DNA of 33,622 bases, taken from NCBI GenBank assembly GCA_947258375.1, contig CAMYIJ010000053.1, positions 1 to 33,622 of the forward strand. The letters run 5' to 3'. This document shows positions 24,548 through 33,508 of this stretch, piece by piece. The DNA comes from an uncultured Acidimicrobiaceae bacterium. Its GTDB lineage: Bacteria > Actinomycetota > Acidimicrobiia > Spongiisociales > UBA5794. The notes under the pieces were generated by a model. The model made no database searches. It was not told the DNA's origin and was given only the letters and a program-made list of their open reading frames with translations. Each line of letters begins with the position of its first letter. Position 1 is the first letter of the stretch. The translations under genes were made by a program, and so were the position numbers.

Positions 24548-26472
24548 TCGATCACCAGCGCCCCCTTGGCCGCGACGGTCGCCCGATCGTCCGGACCCAG
24601 GTAAGTGGTGGCCTCGGCGTCCTCGATGACCGCCGGGCCCTCGATGCGGTCTCCGGGGCCGAGGGCGTCGCTTCGATAGACGGCGGCGGGGTGGGTCGTG
24701 CCGTCGGCTGCAGTTATCTCCCGACTCACCGGCACGGCCCCGGTCGCGGAACCGAGCGGCGGCAAGTCGTCCCAGTTGAGGGTCGGCCGCCCCTGGGCAA
24801 CGGCACGAACCGTGACGATCTCCACGGGGTCGGTAGGTCGGGCGAAGCCATTGCGTTCCCGATGGAGGCGATGGAACTCGGCAGCGATCGACGCCACGGG
24901 AGCGGCCGGGTCGTACGGGATCGACAGCTCATGTGATTGGCCGAGGTAGCGAACGTCGACCTGGGTAGCGATCGTGCCCCTCGTGCCGGCGGCTGCTTGC
25001 AGATTGGAGCCGGCCGCGTCCACCACGGCGTGAAGGGCACCCGCCAGCTCATCTGCACCGGATATTGAGAGGGCAACGTCGACCCGGGGCGGGCTCAGCA
25101 GCAGACCGAGCGCCGAGAAGACCCCGGCGTATCGGGGCACCACGGCCGCCGCCATGTTGAGGCGCTTGGCCAGGGCGGCCGCGTGCAGTCCCCCGGCTCC
25201 ACCGAATGCCACCAGTACCGCCCCCCTGGGGTCCACTCCTTCTTCCACCGAAACCCGGCGGATGGCTCCGGCCATCGTCTCCTCGACAACGGTCACGATG
25301 CCGCCCGCCGTCTCGGCCGGGGCCATGCCGAGCTCCGCGGCGAGAGCACCAATGGCGCGGCGCCCGGCGGCAATGTCGAGAGTGAGCGAACTACCGAGAG
25401 CGCCGATCCGCCCCAGGAACACGTTGGCGTCGGTGACGGTGGCGGCGGTGCCACCGATTCCGTACGAGGCGGGGCCCGGGACCGCCCCGGCACTGTGGGG
25501 TCCCACTCGCAGCGAGCCTCCGGGATCGCGCCACCCGATCGATCCCCCGCCGGCGCCGACGGTGTGGATGTCCACACTCGCCATGCGGCACGGGTAGCCG
25601 GCAACGGGGCGCTCATAGGTGAGCTGCGGTACACCGTTTTCGATGCGGGACACGTCCGTCGAGGTGCCCCCCATGTCGAACGAGATCGCCCGGTCGTATC
25701 CCATGTCGAGGCTGAGCCGGGCGGCGGCAACGACCCCGCCGGCCGGGCCCGACAGCAGCGCAGCCGCAGGGAGCCGGGCCGCGTCGCCGAGTGACATCAG
25801 ACCGCCTGAAGACCGCATCACGCCGACCTCGGCAACCCCGATTCGCTCGAGCTCGTCGGCCAGGCGGCGCAAGTAGCGGCTCATCTCGGGTCTGAGGTAG
25901 GCGTTGAGGACGGTGGTCGATGTCCTCTCGAACTCGCGGAACTCGGCGACGACCTCGCTCGACAGCGAGATGGGGACATCCGGGTGGCGCTCTCCAAGGC
26001 GATCGGCGATGGACGCTTCCCGTTCACCCGCGCGGTATCCGTACAGAAGGGACACCGCGATCGACTCCGGTTCACCGAGATCGGGAACCTCTTCGGCACG
26101 GTTTGTGTCCCGGGGCACGCCGACGCGGGTAGACGCCAGGGGCTCGGGCCGATCGGCCATCGAGTCATACAGCGCGGGTCGGTCCTGCCGCCCGATCGCC
26201 AGGACGTCTTCGAAGCCCTCTGTCGTGACGAGGGCGGTCGTGGCACCGCGGCCCTCGAGCAAAGCGTTGGTGGCGACAGTGGTGCCGTGAATCACGGCGT
26301 GGGGTGTGCTCTCCAGCGGCTGCACCGCGTTGATCACTCCGCCGCTCTGGTCCTCCGGGGTGCTCGGCACCTTCCCCGTGGCGAGACGGCGGCCATCCCA
26401 GTCCACCAGGTCGGTGAACGTGCCCCCGACGTCGATTCCGGCCGTCGAGCCAACGGCATCAGGCGGCGTCAC
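24541..26472 (-). CDS. hyuA: Hydantoinase A / oxoprolinase alpha-subunit family protein
   Basis: A 643-residue ATP-binding subunit of the HyuA family. The phosphate-binding motif GIDVGGTFTDLV is at residues 12-23, followed by IHGTTVATNALLEG, which is near-invariant in the family. The second phosphate motif is in AISFDMGGTSTDVS, with LLSGPAGGVV before it and TVGAGGGSIGW after it. The C-terminal part (about 500-643) has the SHELSIPY and GPAVIEDAEATTYLGP segments. Together with HyuB it would use ATP to activate and open a cyclic amide, or carboxylate a ketone. Start is GTG 26472; no ribosome binding site is obvious. It heads the hyuAB-glcDEF operon, divergent from the Nfu-like gene by only 45 bases. 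Confidence 0.93.
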   Translation of the reverse strand: MTPPDAVGSTAGIDVGGTFTDLVDWDGRRLATGKVPSTPEDQSGGVINAVQPLESTPHAVIHGTTVATNALLEGRGATTALVTTEGFEDVLAIGRQDRPALYDSMADRPEPLASTRVGVPRDTNRAEEVPDLGEPESIAVSLLYGYRAGEREASIADRLGERHPDVPISLSSEVVAEFREFERTSTTVLNAYLRPEMSRYLRRLADELERIGVAEVGVMRSSGGLMSLGDAARLPAAALLSGPAGGVVAAARLSLDMGYDRAISFDMGGTSTDVSRIENGVPQLTYERPVAGYPCRMASVDIHTVGAGGGSIGWRDPGGSLRVGPHSAGAVPGPASYGIGGTAATVTDANVFLGRIGALGSSLTLDIAAGRRAIGALAAELGMAPAETAGGIVTVVEETMAGAIRRVSVEEGVDPRGAVLVAFGGAGGLHAAALAKRLNMAAAVVPRYAGVFSALGLLLSPPRVDVALSISGADELAGALHAVVDAAGSNLQAAAGTRGTIATQVDVRYLGQSHELSIPYDPAAPVASIAAEFHRLHRERNGFARPTDPVEIVTVRAVAQGRPTLNWDDLPPLGSATGAVPVSREITAADGTTHPAAVYRSDALGPGDRIEGPAVIEDAEATTYLGPDDRATVAAKGALVIEW

Positions 26473-26517
26473 TGCGTGTCACCGCTACGATTTAGGGCAT
26501 CACAGCCGAGAGGTCTC

Positions 26518-26772
26518 ATGCCGGTAGCAATCAGCAACACGCCCAACCCCAACGCCCTCAAGTTCACCGTGGGTGCCGACGTCGGAGGGCCGCTCACATT
26601 CGCCGCGGGCAGCCAACCCGACGACCCTATGGCGGCCGAGCTGATCGCCATCGAAGGCGTCACCAGCATGTTCGCCACCGCCGACTTCATCACGCTCTCG
26701 AAGCGCCCGGATTTCCCCTGGGAACCAATTGCCGCTGCCGCCCAAACCATCCTGGAACGCTACTTCGACTGA
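26518..26772 (+). CDS. Stand-alone Nfu/NifU N-terminal domain protein
   Basis: An 84-residue protein consisting only of the Nfu N-terminal scaffold domain. It has the family signature ISNTPNPNALKFTVG at residues 5-19 and EGVTSMFATADFITLSKRP in the second half. The cysteine-bearing C-terminal NifU domain that holds the iron-sulfur cluster is absent, so it cannot assemble a cluster alone. Free-standing copies of this domain are known in actinobacteria with unclear roles. ATG 26518 has GAGAGG upstream, and TACGAT (26486-26491) is a plausible -10. It shares a 45-base divergent region with hyuA, whose operon includes the Fe-S protein GlcF; a helper role there is only a guess. Confidence 0.8.
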   Translation: MPVAISNTPNPNALKFTVGADVGGPLTFAAGSQPDDPMAAELIAIEGVTSMFATADFITLSKRPDFPWEPIAAAAQTILERYFD

Positions 26773-26811
26773 AGCGGCGACGCGGGGTGGTGTCTTCTCG
26801 CACCGGTGGGC

Positions 26812-28308
<1,497 letters not shown>

Positions 28309-28505
28309 ACACAGCTCCGGAGAAGGGCCCACGCGAGGCGAGGCGGACGGATCGGGCTGTGTCTAGCGCATGTCTCTCTTCTGTTCGGCGCGGCCATGGT
28401 AGGCGGGAGAAACGCGGGTGGCCGCCACCGCGTCGGAGAGCGAACTCGGCCAACGTCACTTCGTCCACCGCGACGCTCGCCATCCAGAAGCTGCCGTAGG
28501 AATGA
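28309..28505 (-). promoter_or_regulatory. Leader region of the ABC-F gene
   Basis: About 200 bases without a convincing gene separate the hairpin at 28506-28546 from the ABC-F start. TACCAT (28401-28396) could be a -10 box, giving an 80-base leader. That leader contains a two-codon ORF, ATG CGC TAG (28371-28363), behind a purine-rich AGAAGAGAG stretch. Several resistance ABC-F genes are controlled by short leader ORFs; here the resemblance is only positional. Confidence 0.25.
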
Positions 28506-28546
28506 AGGGGCGAGACCTGCTCCGGGCGGACACTGGTCTCGCCCCT
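28506..28546 (-). terminator. Strong hairpin terminator after the 568-residue unknown gene
   Basis: A perfect 12-base stem, AGGGGCGAGACC (28506-28517) against GGTCTCGCCCCT (28535-28546), encloses a 17-base loop. It starts seven bases after the stop codon of the upstream minus-strand gene and is followed by a moderately U-rich TTCATTCC. It isolates that gene from the ABC-F gene. Confidence 0.7.
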
Positions 28547-28552
28547 CTTCCT

Positions 28553-30259
28553 CTAGCCCTCCTGCTTCGGCCCATCCTTCGGATGCGAGCCGGCGAGGAG
28601 GTCGTCGACCGTTCTGCATGATCGGCGCGCCTCGTCAAGAGCCAGCTCCAACGTCCTAGAAGCGCCGGCGGTCGCGATCTCCGCCACCTGATCCTCAGAA
28701 ACCTCCAAGGCCTCTCCGGCTGCGTCCGAATACTTCTCGCGAATGGCCACGATGGCACCGCCGAGTGCGGCGTCGAGCAGAGGCTCCAGGTTGAACCAGG
28801 GGACCGGATCCGGGCCTGGTTCGGGAGTCGGCCACCAAGGGTTCAACGTTCGCAGCAGCTCAAAGTCCAATCGAGGCTTCAGCCAATCGATTATCAACTC
28901 GTATGACTGGCATCTGCCGGCGTAGCGGTCGAGCACATCTCGAGCATGTCGGCCGAGGTCGTAGAAGAAGGGGAGGTCGACGTCGGCGAACCTGAGGTTG
29001 TCCCGTGTTGCGACCGCCTCGAGCACTCGGTCACCCCAGATGATGTGCCACAGAATGTGATTGCGCATACACCGAATCTGGTGGTCGCGCGATATCCACA
29101 CCGCGATGTTGCGATAGTACGTGCGGATCTCCGCGAGATGGTCGCGACCGGCAGAGCTTGCGAGAAAGCCGATCCTTTTGGCTCCACCGGCGAACGTGTC
29201 TCCAACCAGGTTGATGTTCACAAAGTGGTGCCATGTGGCATCCGTTACGACTCGGCCGATTTCCGCACGGTGGCCGTCGTAGGCACATATGCCGCCAAAG
29301 GTGTGTGGCTCTGTCGCCTGCTTCGTCCCGTCGGAGTTATTGCCAGCCGGCACTGAGGATGTACTGATGACATCCGGCAGCGGCCGCGGCGATCCATCCG
29401 TCGAGTCCGGGTACTCCTGGGGTGTGGGAGCGGCTGGCTCGACACACTCACCCTCGTGGGGGTGGTCAGGCATGACGCGAATGACGCCGTTGGGCCCGCA
29501 GAGCAGAGGATGGGGAAAGACCGTGCGCATCCATGCGAACGGTCCAAAGCGCTTGTACAGCTTCGGTTGGATGGTCTGGGGGATGTCGTCCGACTGGTCA
29601 TTGAACTGGGTTCCTGCGTCGTGACCGATACGGTTCGTGTCGTTGCGGCGGGAGCCTCCCATGCTCACCTCGTCGGGTGGAGCCGTGCTGTCCCAAAGGC
29701 GCATCGACCCGGCTCTTGGCACAGCACTTGATAGTGCTCTACCGAGGGATGCGTGATCTCCAGTTGCAAACACGCCGCCGCCCTGGTTCATGAACGTCGT
29801 GATTGCGTCTATCTCCGCTGGAGCCAGCGTCGTTACAGACGCGTCGTTCGGGTCGCGATTCGGGTACGCGGACCTGATGCCGAAAAGCCAGACCTGGTCA
29901 TACATGTCCGGCTGGAAGTGGTCAGAGTTGTCAAACCTGAAGTTGGTGATGCGATTGTTGATCCGGTCATCTGGGTCCATCATGGCGTCGCCGGAACGCG
30001 CATCAATGTGCGCCAGAGTGATGTCGAATCGGGCGTAGAAGCCCGCCCCGCCAAGAAGCGTTTCAACGAAAGTCCGTAATCCGAAGTTCGAGCTGCCGAA
30101 GTCGAGACCACCGTCGGTGACCATCAAGACTCGTACTCGGCACGGGCGGAACAGGATTGGGATCAAGCTTCGAGGGTCGCTCTCAAGAATCAGGTCTCTT
30201 TGCTCAACGAACTCGAAGAGTTTGGCCTCTTCTATGTTGAGTCTTGGTCGATGGGACAT
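28553..30259 (-). CDS. Unrecognised 568-residue protein with class-I amidotransferase/ThuA-like N-terminal region
   Basis: I do not recognise this protein as a named family. The N-terminal third looks like a flavodoxin/class-I glutamine-amidotransferase-like fold: a strand VRVLMVTDGG (42-51), then FGLRTFVETL, DQVWLFGI (121-128) and a glycine turn with GGGVFATGDHASLG (160-173). That resembles ThuA-like domains, where a small loop precedes the active site, but no nucleophile cysteine is seen. The middle contains DGHRAEIGRVVTDATWHHFVNINL and the end is helical and charged. There is no signal peptide or membrane segment. ATG 30259 is chosen because GGAGGAG lies six bases upstream; ATG 30265 would sit directly on it. 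Codon use is looser in GC than in the neighbours, and hairpins and gaps isolate it, which suggests acquisition by transfer. Confidence 0.7.
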   Translation of the reverse strand: MSHRPRLNIEEAKLFEFVEQRDLILESDPRSLIPILFRPCRVRVLMVTDGGLDFGSSNFGLRTFVETLLGGAGFYARFDITLAHIDARSGDAMMDPDDRINNRITNFRFDNSDHFQPDMYDQVWLFGIRSAYPNRDPNDASVTTLAPAEIDAITTFMNQGGGVFATGDHASLGRALSSAVPRAGSMRLWDSTAPPDEVSMGGSRRNDTNRIGHDAGTQFNDQSDDIPQTIQPKLYKRFGPFAWMRTVFPHPLLCGPNGVIRVMPDHPHEGECVEPAAPTPQEYPDSTDGSPRPLPDVISTSSVPAGNNSDGTKQATEPHTFGGICAYDGHRAEIGRVVTDATWHHFVNINLVGDTFAGGAKRIGFLASSAGRDHLAEIRTYYRNIAVWISRDHQIRCMRNHILWHIIWGDRVLEAVATRDNLRFADVDLPFFYDLGRHARDVLDRYAGRCQSYELIIDWLKPRLDFELLRTLNPWWPTPEPGPDPVPWFNLEPLLDAALGGAIVAIREKYSDAAGEALEVSEDQVAEIATAGASRTLELALDEARRSCRTVDDLLAGSHPKDGPKQEG

Positions 30260-30538
30260 GTGCATCTCCTCCCAGTTACCCAGGCGAAAGCGGCTCGCCT
30301 GACGTGCAGGAGACGGATCTACTTGCTAGGTGATACACAACCGGAGGAATCCGCGGCGTCCTGGCCGGGCTAGCTGCCTTCTGCGACAGGCGACGGCTGG
30401 ACGCCATCCATCACACGACTGACCGGACTGGAGACATGGCTTGCGCTTCTTGTTCGAGCCGTTTGGGAGGAGGCAAGTGGAATCCTTGCCGCCGAGGCAA
30501 AGCAGTCGCTTGAGTGATCTCCAACGCGGAGAGGCCGG
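30260..30538. other. Intergenic stretch upstream of the unknown gene
   Basis: About 280 bases between the 568-residue gene and the stop of the membrane-anchored gene, both on the minus strand. I see no gene, RNA or repeat in it beyond the GGAGGAG site next to 30259. Open frames here are interrupted or antisense to real genes. It must carry the promoter of the unknown gene, but no convincing box pair was found. Confidence 0.4.
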
Positions 30539-31426
30539 CTATCGGCCCTCTTGCTGAGCAGGGCGCACCACAATCGGGAAGCGAAGGCCGGAAGCGTCGC
30601 CGACGGAGAAGAGCAGGCGCCAGCCGTCCTCGTCCTGTCCGGCCGATCGCAGTTCCGGATCGGAGCCGAAGAGTGACGCCGCGTCCGCGGCTGTCGCGAC
30701 GAGCTCGGGAGTTGCCGTGGCAACCACGGGCCAGGCTGGGGCAACTCCCAGCGGCTCGACCGCGACGGCCATGGGGACATCGGCAATCGCCAGACGGCCG
30801 AGCTCGTCGGTGACGAGCCGCACCTCAACGGCGCGCACCCCCGTCCGGTCGAACCCACCATCGGCGGTGCCGGCCAGCGTGCGGAACCAGACGGTCACCT
30901 CGTAGCTGCCGTCGAGGTTGTCCGCGACCGCCACGGCCCGAGCCCACTCGACGTACGAAATCGCCGATCCGTCGCTGATCGGCAATGCGACGGCATCGGG
31001 CAGAGCTGCCACCACTGCGGCAGACAGCGCCTGATCACCGTCGATGGTGAAGTAGTCCGTGACGAACCACTCGGCACGAGCGATCGCCTCGAGTTCGGGC
31101 CGGGGCGGCAGCACCGCCATCAGATCGGCCTCGGAGTAGATCTGTGGCTGCGGCACCGCGGTCTCGGCTGCAATCGGCTCGGGCAGGGTCGGCGACGCCG
31201 CCGTCGGCTGCTCGGGGGTCACGACAGCCGACGAAGGCGTCGGAGGCGCCACAACCGGGGTTGCGCTCGGCGACCGCCGCATGACGAACACGATCGCGAG
31301 CAGCGCGGCAACTATCACGACCACAAGCAGTGCCAGTTGCATCGAACGATCCTTCTGCACGGGCACCAGGTGGGACCATGGGATCTGCTCATATTCCTGC
31401 GGGAGCTCTTCGTCCAAATCGTTCAC
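30539..31426 (-). CDS. Single-pass membrane-anchored protein, unknown function
   Basis: A 295-residue protein. A short acidic cytoplasmic head (MNDLDEELPQEYEQIPW) leads to one membrane segment at 30-49. A proline/threonine/alanine-rich linker follows (about 52-95), then an extracytoplasmic part of about 200 residues. That part has two NTF2-like stretches: ARAEWFVTDYFTIDGD near 115-130, and a second beta-rich unit ending RFPIVVRP. A single anchor plus NTF2-like domains is also the plan of TcpC/VirB8-type conjugation proteins, but no other transfer gene is present, so I do not assign it. Start is GTG 31426: a TTGATC -35 (31461-31456), 17-base spacer, TACGTT -10 and a six-base gap place the transcript start on the GTG. 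Confidence 0.7.
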   Translation of the reverse strand: MNDLDEELPQEYEQIPWSHLVPVQKDRSMQLALLVVVIVAALLAIVFVMRRSPSATPVVAPPTPSSAVVTPEQPTAASPTLPEPIAAETAVPQPQIYSEADLMAVLPPRPELEAIARAEWFVTDYFTIDGDQALSAAVVAALPDAVALPISDGSAISYVEWARAVAVADNLDGSYEVTVWFRTLAGTADGGFDRTGVRAVEVRLVTDELGRLAIADVPMAVAVEPLGVAPAWPVVATATPELVATAADAASLFGSDPELRSAGQDEDGWRLLFSVGDASGLRFPIVVRPAQQEGR

Positions 31427-31432
31427 ACCATG

Positions 31433-31461
31433 AACGTATAAGTAAACCGAGGTGAGATCAA
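31433..31461 (-). promoter_or_regulatory. Promoter for a leaderless GTG-started transcript
   Basis: On the minus strand TTGATC (31461-31456), a 17-base spacer and TACGTT (31438-31433) form the clearest -35/-10 pair in the window. The -10 ends six bases before GTG 31426, so the message should begin at the start codon. Confidence 0.55.
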
Positions 31462-31483
31462 TAGGGTCGATTCGAGAGGGCGG

Positions 31484-32323
31484 TCAGCGCTCGACGGGGA
31501 ATCCGACAATCGAGCCCCACTCGGTCCACGAGCCGTCGTAGACCCGCACTCGATCAGTGCCGAGGAGACGGGTGAGTACGAACCACGCCAGTGAGGCACG
31601 GTGCGACAGTCGGCAAGTCGTGACCAGCTCCACATCGGTGGTGGCGCCCACTGCGTCGAACTCGGCCCGGATCGCCGGCAACGGCTTGAAGGTGCCATCG
31701 GGCTCCAGCAGCCGATCGTGCGGCAGGTGACGGGCTCCCGGGATGTGGCCGGGGCGCTCCGCACCGTGATCGAACGGCGCGGTGAGGGGCGCCACCCTCT
31801 CTCCCCGGAATTCCTCGCCGGAGCGAAGATCGACCAACACCCGGCCCGGGTCATCGAGGCCGGCACGCACGTCGTCGCGCCCAATACGGGAAGAAGCATC
31901 GGGCACGCCGGCGCCGAGCATGCGGGCATCGACATCCGGTACGTCGTCGGTGAGCGGGCGGCCTTCGTCCGCCCAAGTGCGATGCCCGCCGTCGAGCACC
32001 GTGACCCTCTCTTCGAGCCCGTTCATCGTGATGATCCAGTAGGCATAGGCGGCGAACTGAATCGGGTCACCCACCAGCACGGCCGTGGTGTCCTCGCCGA
32101 CTCCGAGGGCCCCGAGCCGGGCGGCCATGACCTCGGGCGTAGCGAACTCACGGTCGGTGTCGTGCCACAACAGGTCCTTCCAATAGACGTAACGGGCACC
32201 GGGAATGTGGCCCTGGAAGTAGGCCGCCTGCGCGGGCGCATAGAACGACACCTCGATCACTACCACCGCGGGGTCGTCCAGGTGCTCGGCAAGCCAGTCG
32301 TTACTCACCAGAGGGCCGGCCAT
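31484..32323 (-). CDS. Thiosulfate/3-mercaptopyruvate sulfurtransferase, two rhodanese domains (SseA-like)
   Basis: A 279-residue sulfurtransferase with two rhodanese domains, about 5-125 and 150-278. The N-terminal domain is the inactive structural one. The C-terminal one has the catalytic loop with Cys237 in TTCRLSHRAS, the persulfide-carrying residue, and the family features GHIPGARYVYWKDLLW, VLDGGHRTWADEG, VDLRSGEEFRGE and GHIPGARHLPHD. The active loop reads CRLSHR rather than the CRIGER common in actinobacterial SseA. ATG 32323 overlaps the OsmC stop (TGATG), so both are made from one message, joining sulfur transfer and peroxide/thiol chemistry. The sulfur donor is not certain. Confidence 0.92.
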   Translation of the reverse strand: MAGPLVSNDWLAEHLDDPAVVVIEVSFYAPAQAAYFQGHIPGARYVYWKDLLWHDTDREFATPEVMAARLGALGVGEDTTAVLVGDPIQFAAYAYWIITMNGLEERVTVLDGGHRTWADEGRPLTDDVPDVDARMLGAGVPDASSRIGRDDVRAGLDDPGRVLVDLRSGEEFRGERVAPLTAPFDHGAERPGHIPGARHLPHDRLLEPDGTFKPLPAIRAEFDAVGATTDVELVTTCRLSHRASLAWFVLTRLLGTDRVRVYDGSWTEWGSIVGFPVER

Positions 32324-32718
32324 CAGAGCACCACGAAGTCGAAATCGACCTGCGGGTCGCCCGCCAGGGTGCTGTGGATCTTGCAGCGTGCTGCCACCCG
32401 ACGCAGCGAAGCCGTCTGGCTCTCGCTGATGGCACCACTCACCTGCATCTCAACGCGGATCCGGCCGATGCGTTCGGGGTGTTCGGCCACCTCATCGCTG
32501 AGGAACACCTGAACCGACTCGATCGGGATGTCCTGATTCTCGGCGAAACCCAGCATGGTGCCCATCATGCACGCCCCGAGAGCGCCCAGCAGGAGCTCGG
32601 TCGGCCGGAAACCGTCCCCGGGGCCACCCTGTTCCTCGAGCCGATCGATGACGAGTGACAGGCCGCGGGCCTCCACCTCGAACCGCCGGCCCTGCACTTG
32701 TCTGACGGCCACATCCAT
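32323..32718 (-). CDS. OsmC/Ohr-family protein
   Basis: A 131-residue OsmC-fold protein, usually a thiol-dependent hydroperoxide reductase. Both redox cysteines are present: Cys50 in LGACMMGTM and Cys112 in ARCKIHSTL. DGFRPTELLLGALG is the family's central-helix start. The protein is at the short end of the family and belongs to the general OsmC group rather than clearly to Ohr. I start it at ATG 32718, behind AGGGGAT; the longer frame upstream covers a palindrome-rich promoter region. It is coupled to the rhodanese gene. Confidence 0.88.
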   Translation of the reverse strand: MDVAVRQVQGRRFEVEARGLSLVIDRLEEQGGPGDGFRPTELLLGALGACMMGTMLGFAENQDIPIESVQVFLSDEVAEHPERIGRIRVEMQVSGAISESQTASLRRVAARCKIHSTLAGDPQVDFDFVVL

Positions 32719-32811
32719 CACGGATCCCCTTCTGACGAGTCTTGGACCATCTTCGCAGGAATCCCGGAGGTGCATCCATCCCGGAATGGAACGGCGTGGT
32801 TTTCCGTCCTC

Positions 32812-32874
32812 CCGCGGAATATCCGCGGAACCGGAGAGACGGCCGTCTCGTCGATGAGGAGCAGCCGGCGCCGG
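32812..32874 (-). promoter_or_regulatory. Cluster of three palindromes upstream of the OsmC gene
   Basis: Within 63 bases lie CCGCGGA/TCCGCGG with a three-base centre (32812-32828), the perfect 14-base palindrome GAGACGGCCGTCTC (32836-32849) and CCGGCGCCGG (32865-32874). They lie 94-156 bases before the OsmC start and could be operators for a redox-responsive regulator, or a hairpin ending transcription from upstream. Short GC palindromes are common at this base composition, so only the first two carry weight. Confidence 0.35.
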
Positions 32875-32932
32875 TCCAGTACACGATCTTGACCATGGCG
32901 CGCCACGCACAGTGGCAGCCCAATATATGAGA

Positions 32933-33321
32933 TCACCGGCGTAATGCCGGATCTGCTCGGACTGGAGTGCTCGCTATTGCTCGCGGTGGGGGGTGATCTG
33001 GGCGGGTCCGGCGTTTTGGGAAAGACCTCGCTGGTCCTGCCGCAGTCGGTCCATCGCCGCTAACAGCATCTAGTGCTCGTTCTTGCGGACGACCGAGGCT
33101 CTCTGGTTCCTCCGGCGGATCGCTGGGCAGGTGGCGATAGCGCTCCCAGAATCGCCAGCAGCACCTCCTCGCCCGGCGTCGGTTCAGCGGCAGGTTACGC
33201 GCCACACCGAACAACCATGGCCTGGCAACGTCTCCTGGAGGGACGTCGGCGATGCGCGTCCAATCACGCACGGAAGAAGCCTCGTCATGGATTGTGCTGA
33301 CCCTCGCGTCGCGTTGTTCAG
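32933..33321 (-). pseudogene. Remnant of an ECF sigma-70 factor
   Basis: The minus strand carries the region 2 end and linker of an extracytoplasmic-function sigma factor: DWTRIADVPPGDVARPWLFGVARN, then RRRARR..RFWERYRHLPSDPPEEPE. After ERALDAV the frame shifts. In a neighbouring frame LLAAMDRLRQDQRGLSQ reads like the start of region 4, but the message stops at 32974 without the helix-turn-helix. The region 2 start is also eroded (PEQRDARVSTIHDEASSVRDW in place of the usual -10-binding helix), and no start codon with a binding site is found. I judge it a decayed gene with at least one frameshift and a missing region 4. A sigma factor near a cell-surface SWSG-repeat gene may once have controlled it. 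Confidence 0.6.
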
Positions 33322-33444
33322 GACGCCGTCGCCGCCATTGTCGGTTGGGGTCGGCGCATTAGCCATAGGAATCCGGCCTCCACCGAGTAGCACGCGGTCT
33401 CCCACGACAGCCGTTTCCTGCGGGACGGCCAGCTACCTCACGAG
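33322..33444. other. Non-coding stretch between sigma-factor remnant and hairpin
   Basis: No gene is supported. It contains a short inverted repeat GCCGT/ACGGC around 33410-33430 and reads weakly coding in more than one minus-strand frame, which fits the decayed 5' end of the sigma factor gene. Confidence 0.3.
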
Positions 33445-33475
33445 CGAAGACCCCCGCCTCCTGCGGGGGTCTTCG
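33445..33475. terminator. Strong GC hairpin terminator
   Basis: A perfect 13-base stem, CGAAGACCCCCGC (33445-33457) with GCGGGGGTCTTCG (33463-33475), and a five-base loop. On the plus strand it is followed by TGTGTGTTTTGGG; on the minus strand it lies 34 bases after the stop of the 16-residue ORF. No plus-strand gene precedes it, so I take it mainly as the terminator of the SWSG-repeat transcript on the minus strand. Confidence 0.75.
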
Positions 33476-33508
33476 TGTGTGTTTTGGGTTGGTTTGGTTG
33501 GTGGTGGG

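Noticed and set aside
30370..30861. 163-codon minus-strand frame overlapping the membrane-anchored gene
   Set aside because: Serine/arginine-rich out-of-frame translation of 30539-31426 with no ribosome binding site.
30539..31426. TcpC/VirB8-like conjugation protein
   Set aside because: Topology agrees, but no other transfer gene, relaxase or attachment site is present; kept as unknown.
33399..33410. Third occurrence of an LSWE-coding string on the minus strand
   Set aside because: It lies inside the eroded region without a stop codon after it or a start with a binding site before it; probably chance.
33380..33445. Possible riboswitch (c-di-GMP type) before the hairpin
   Set aside because: The conserved core sequences of that class are not present; only a five-base stem was found.
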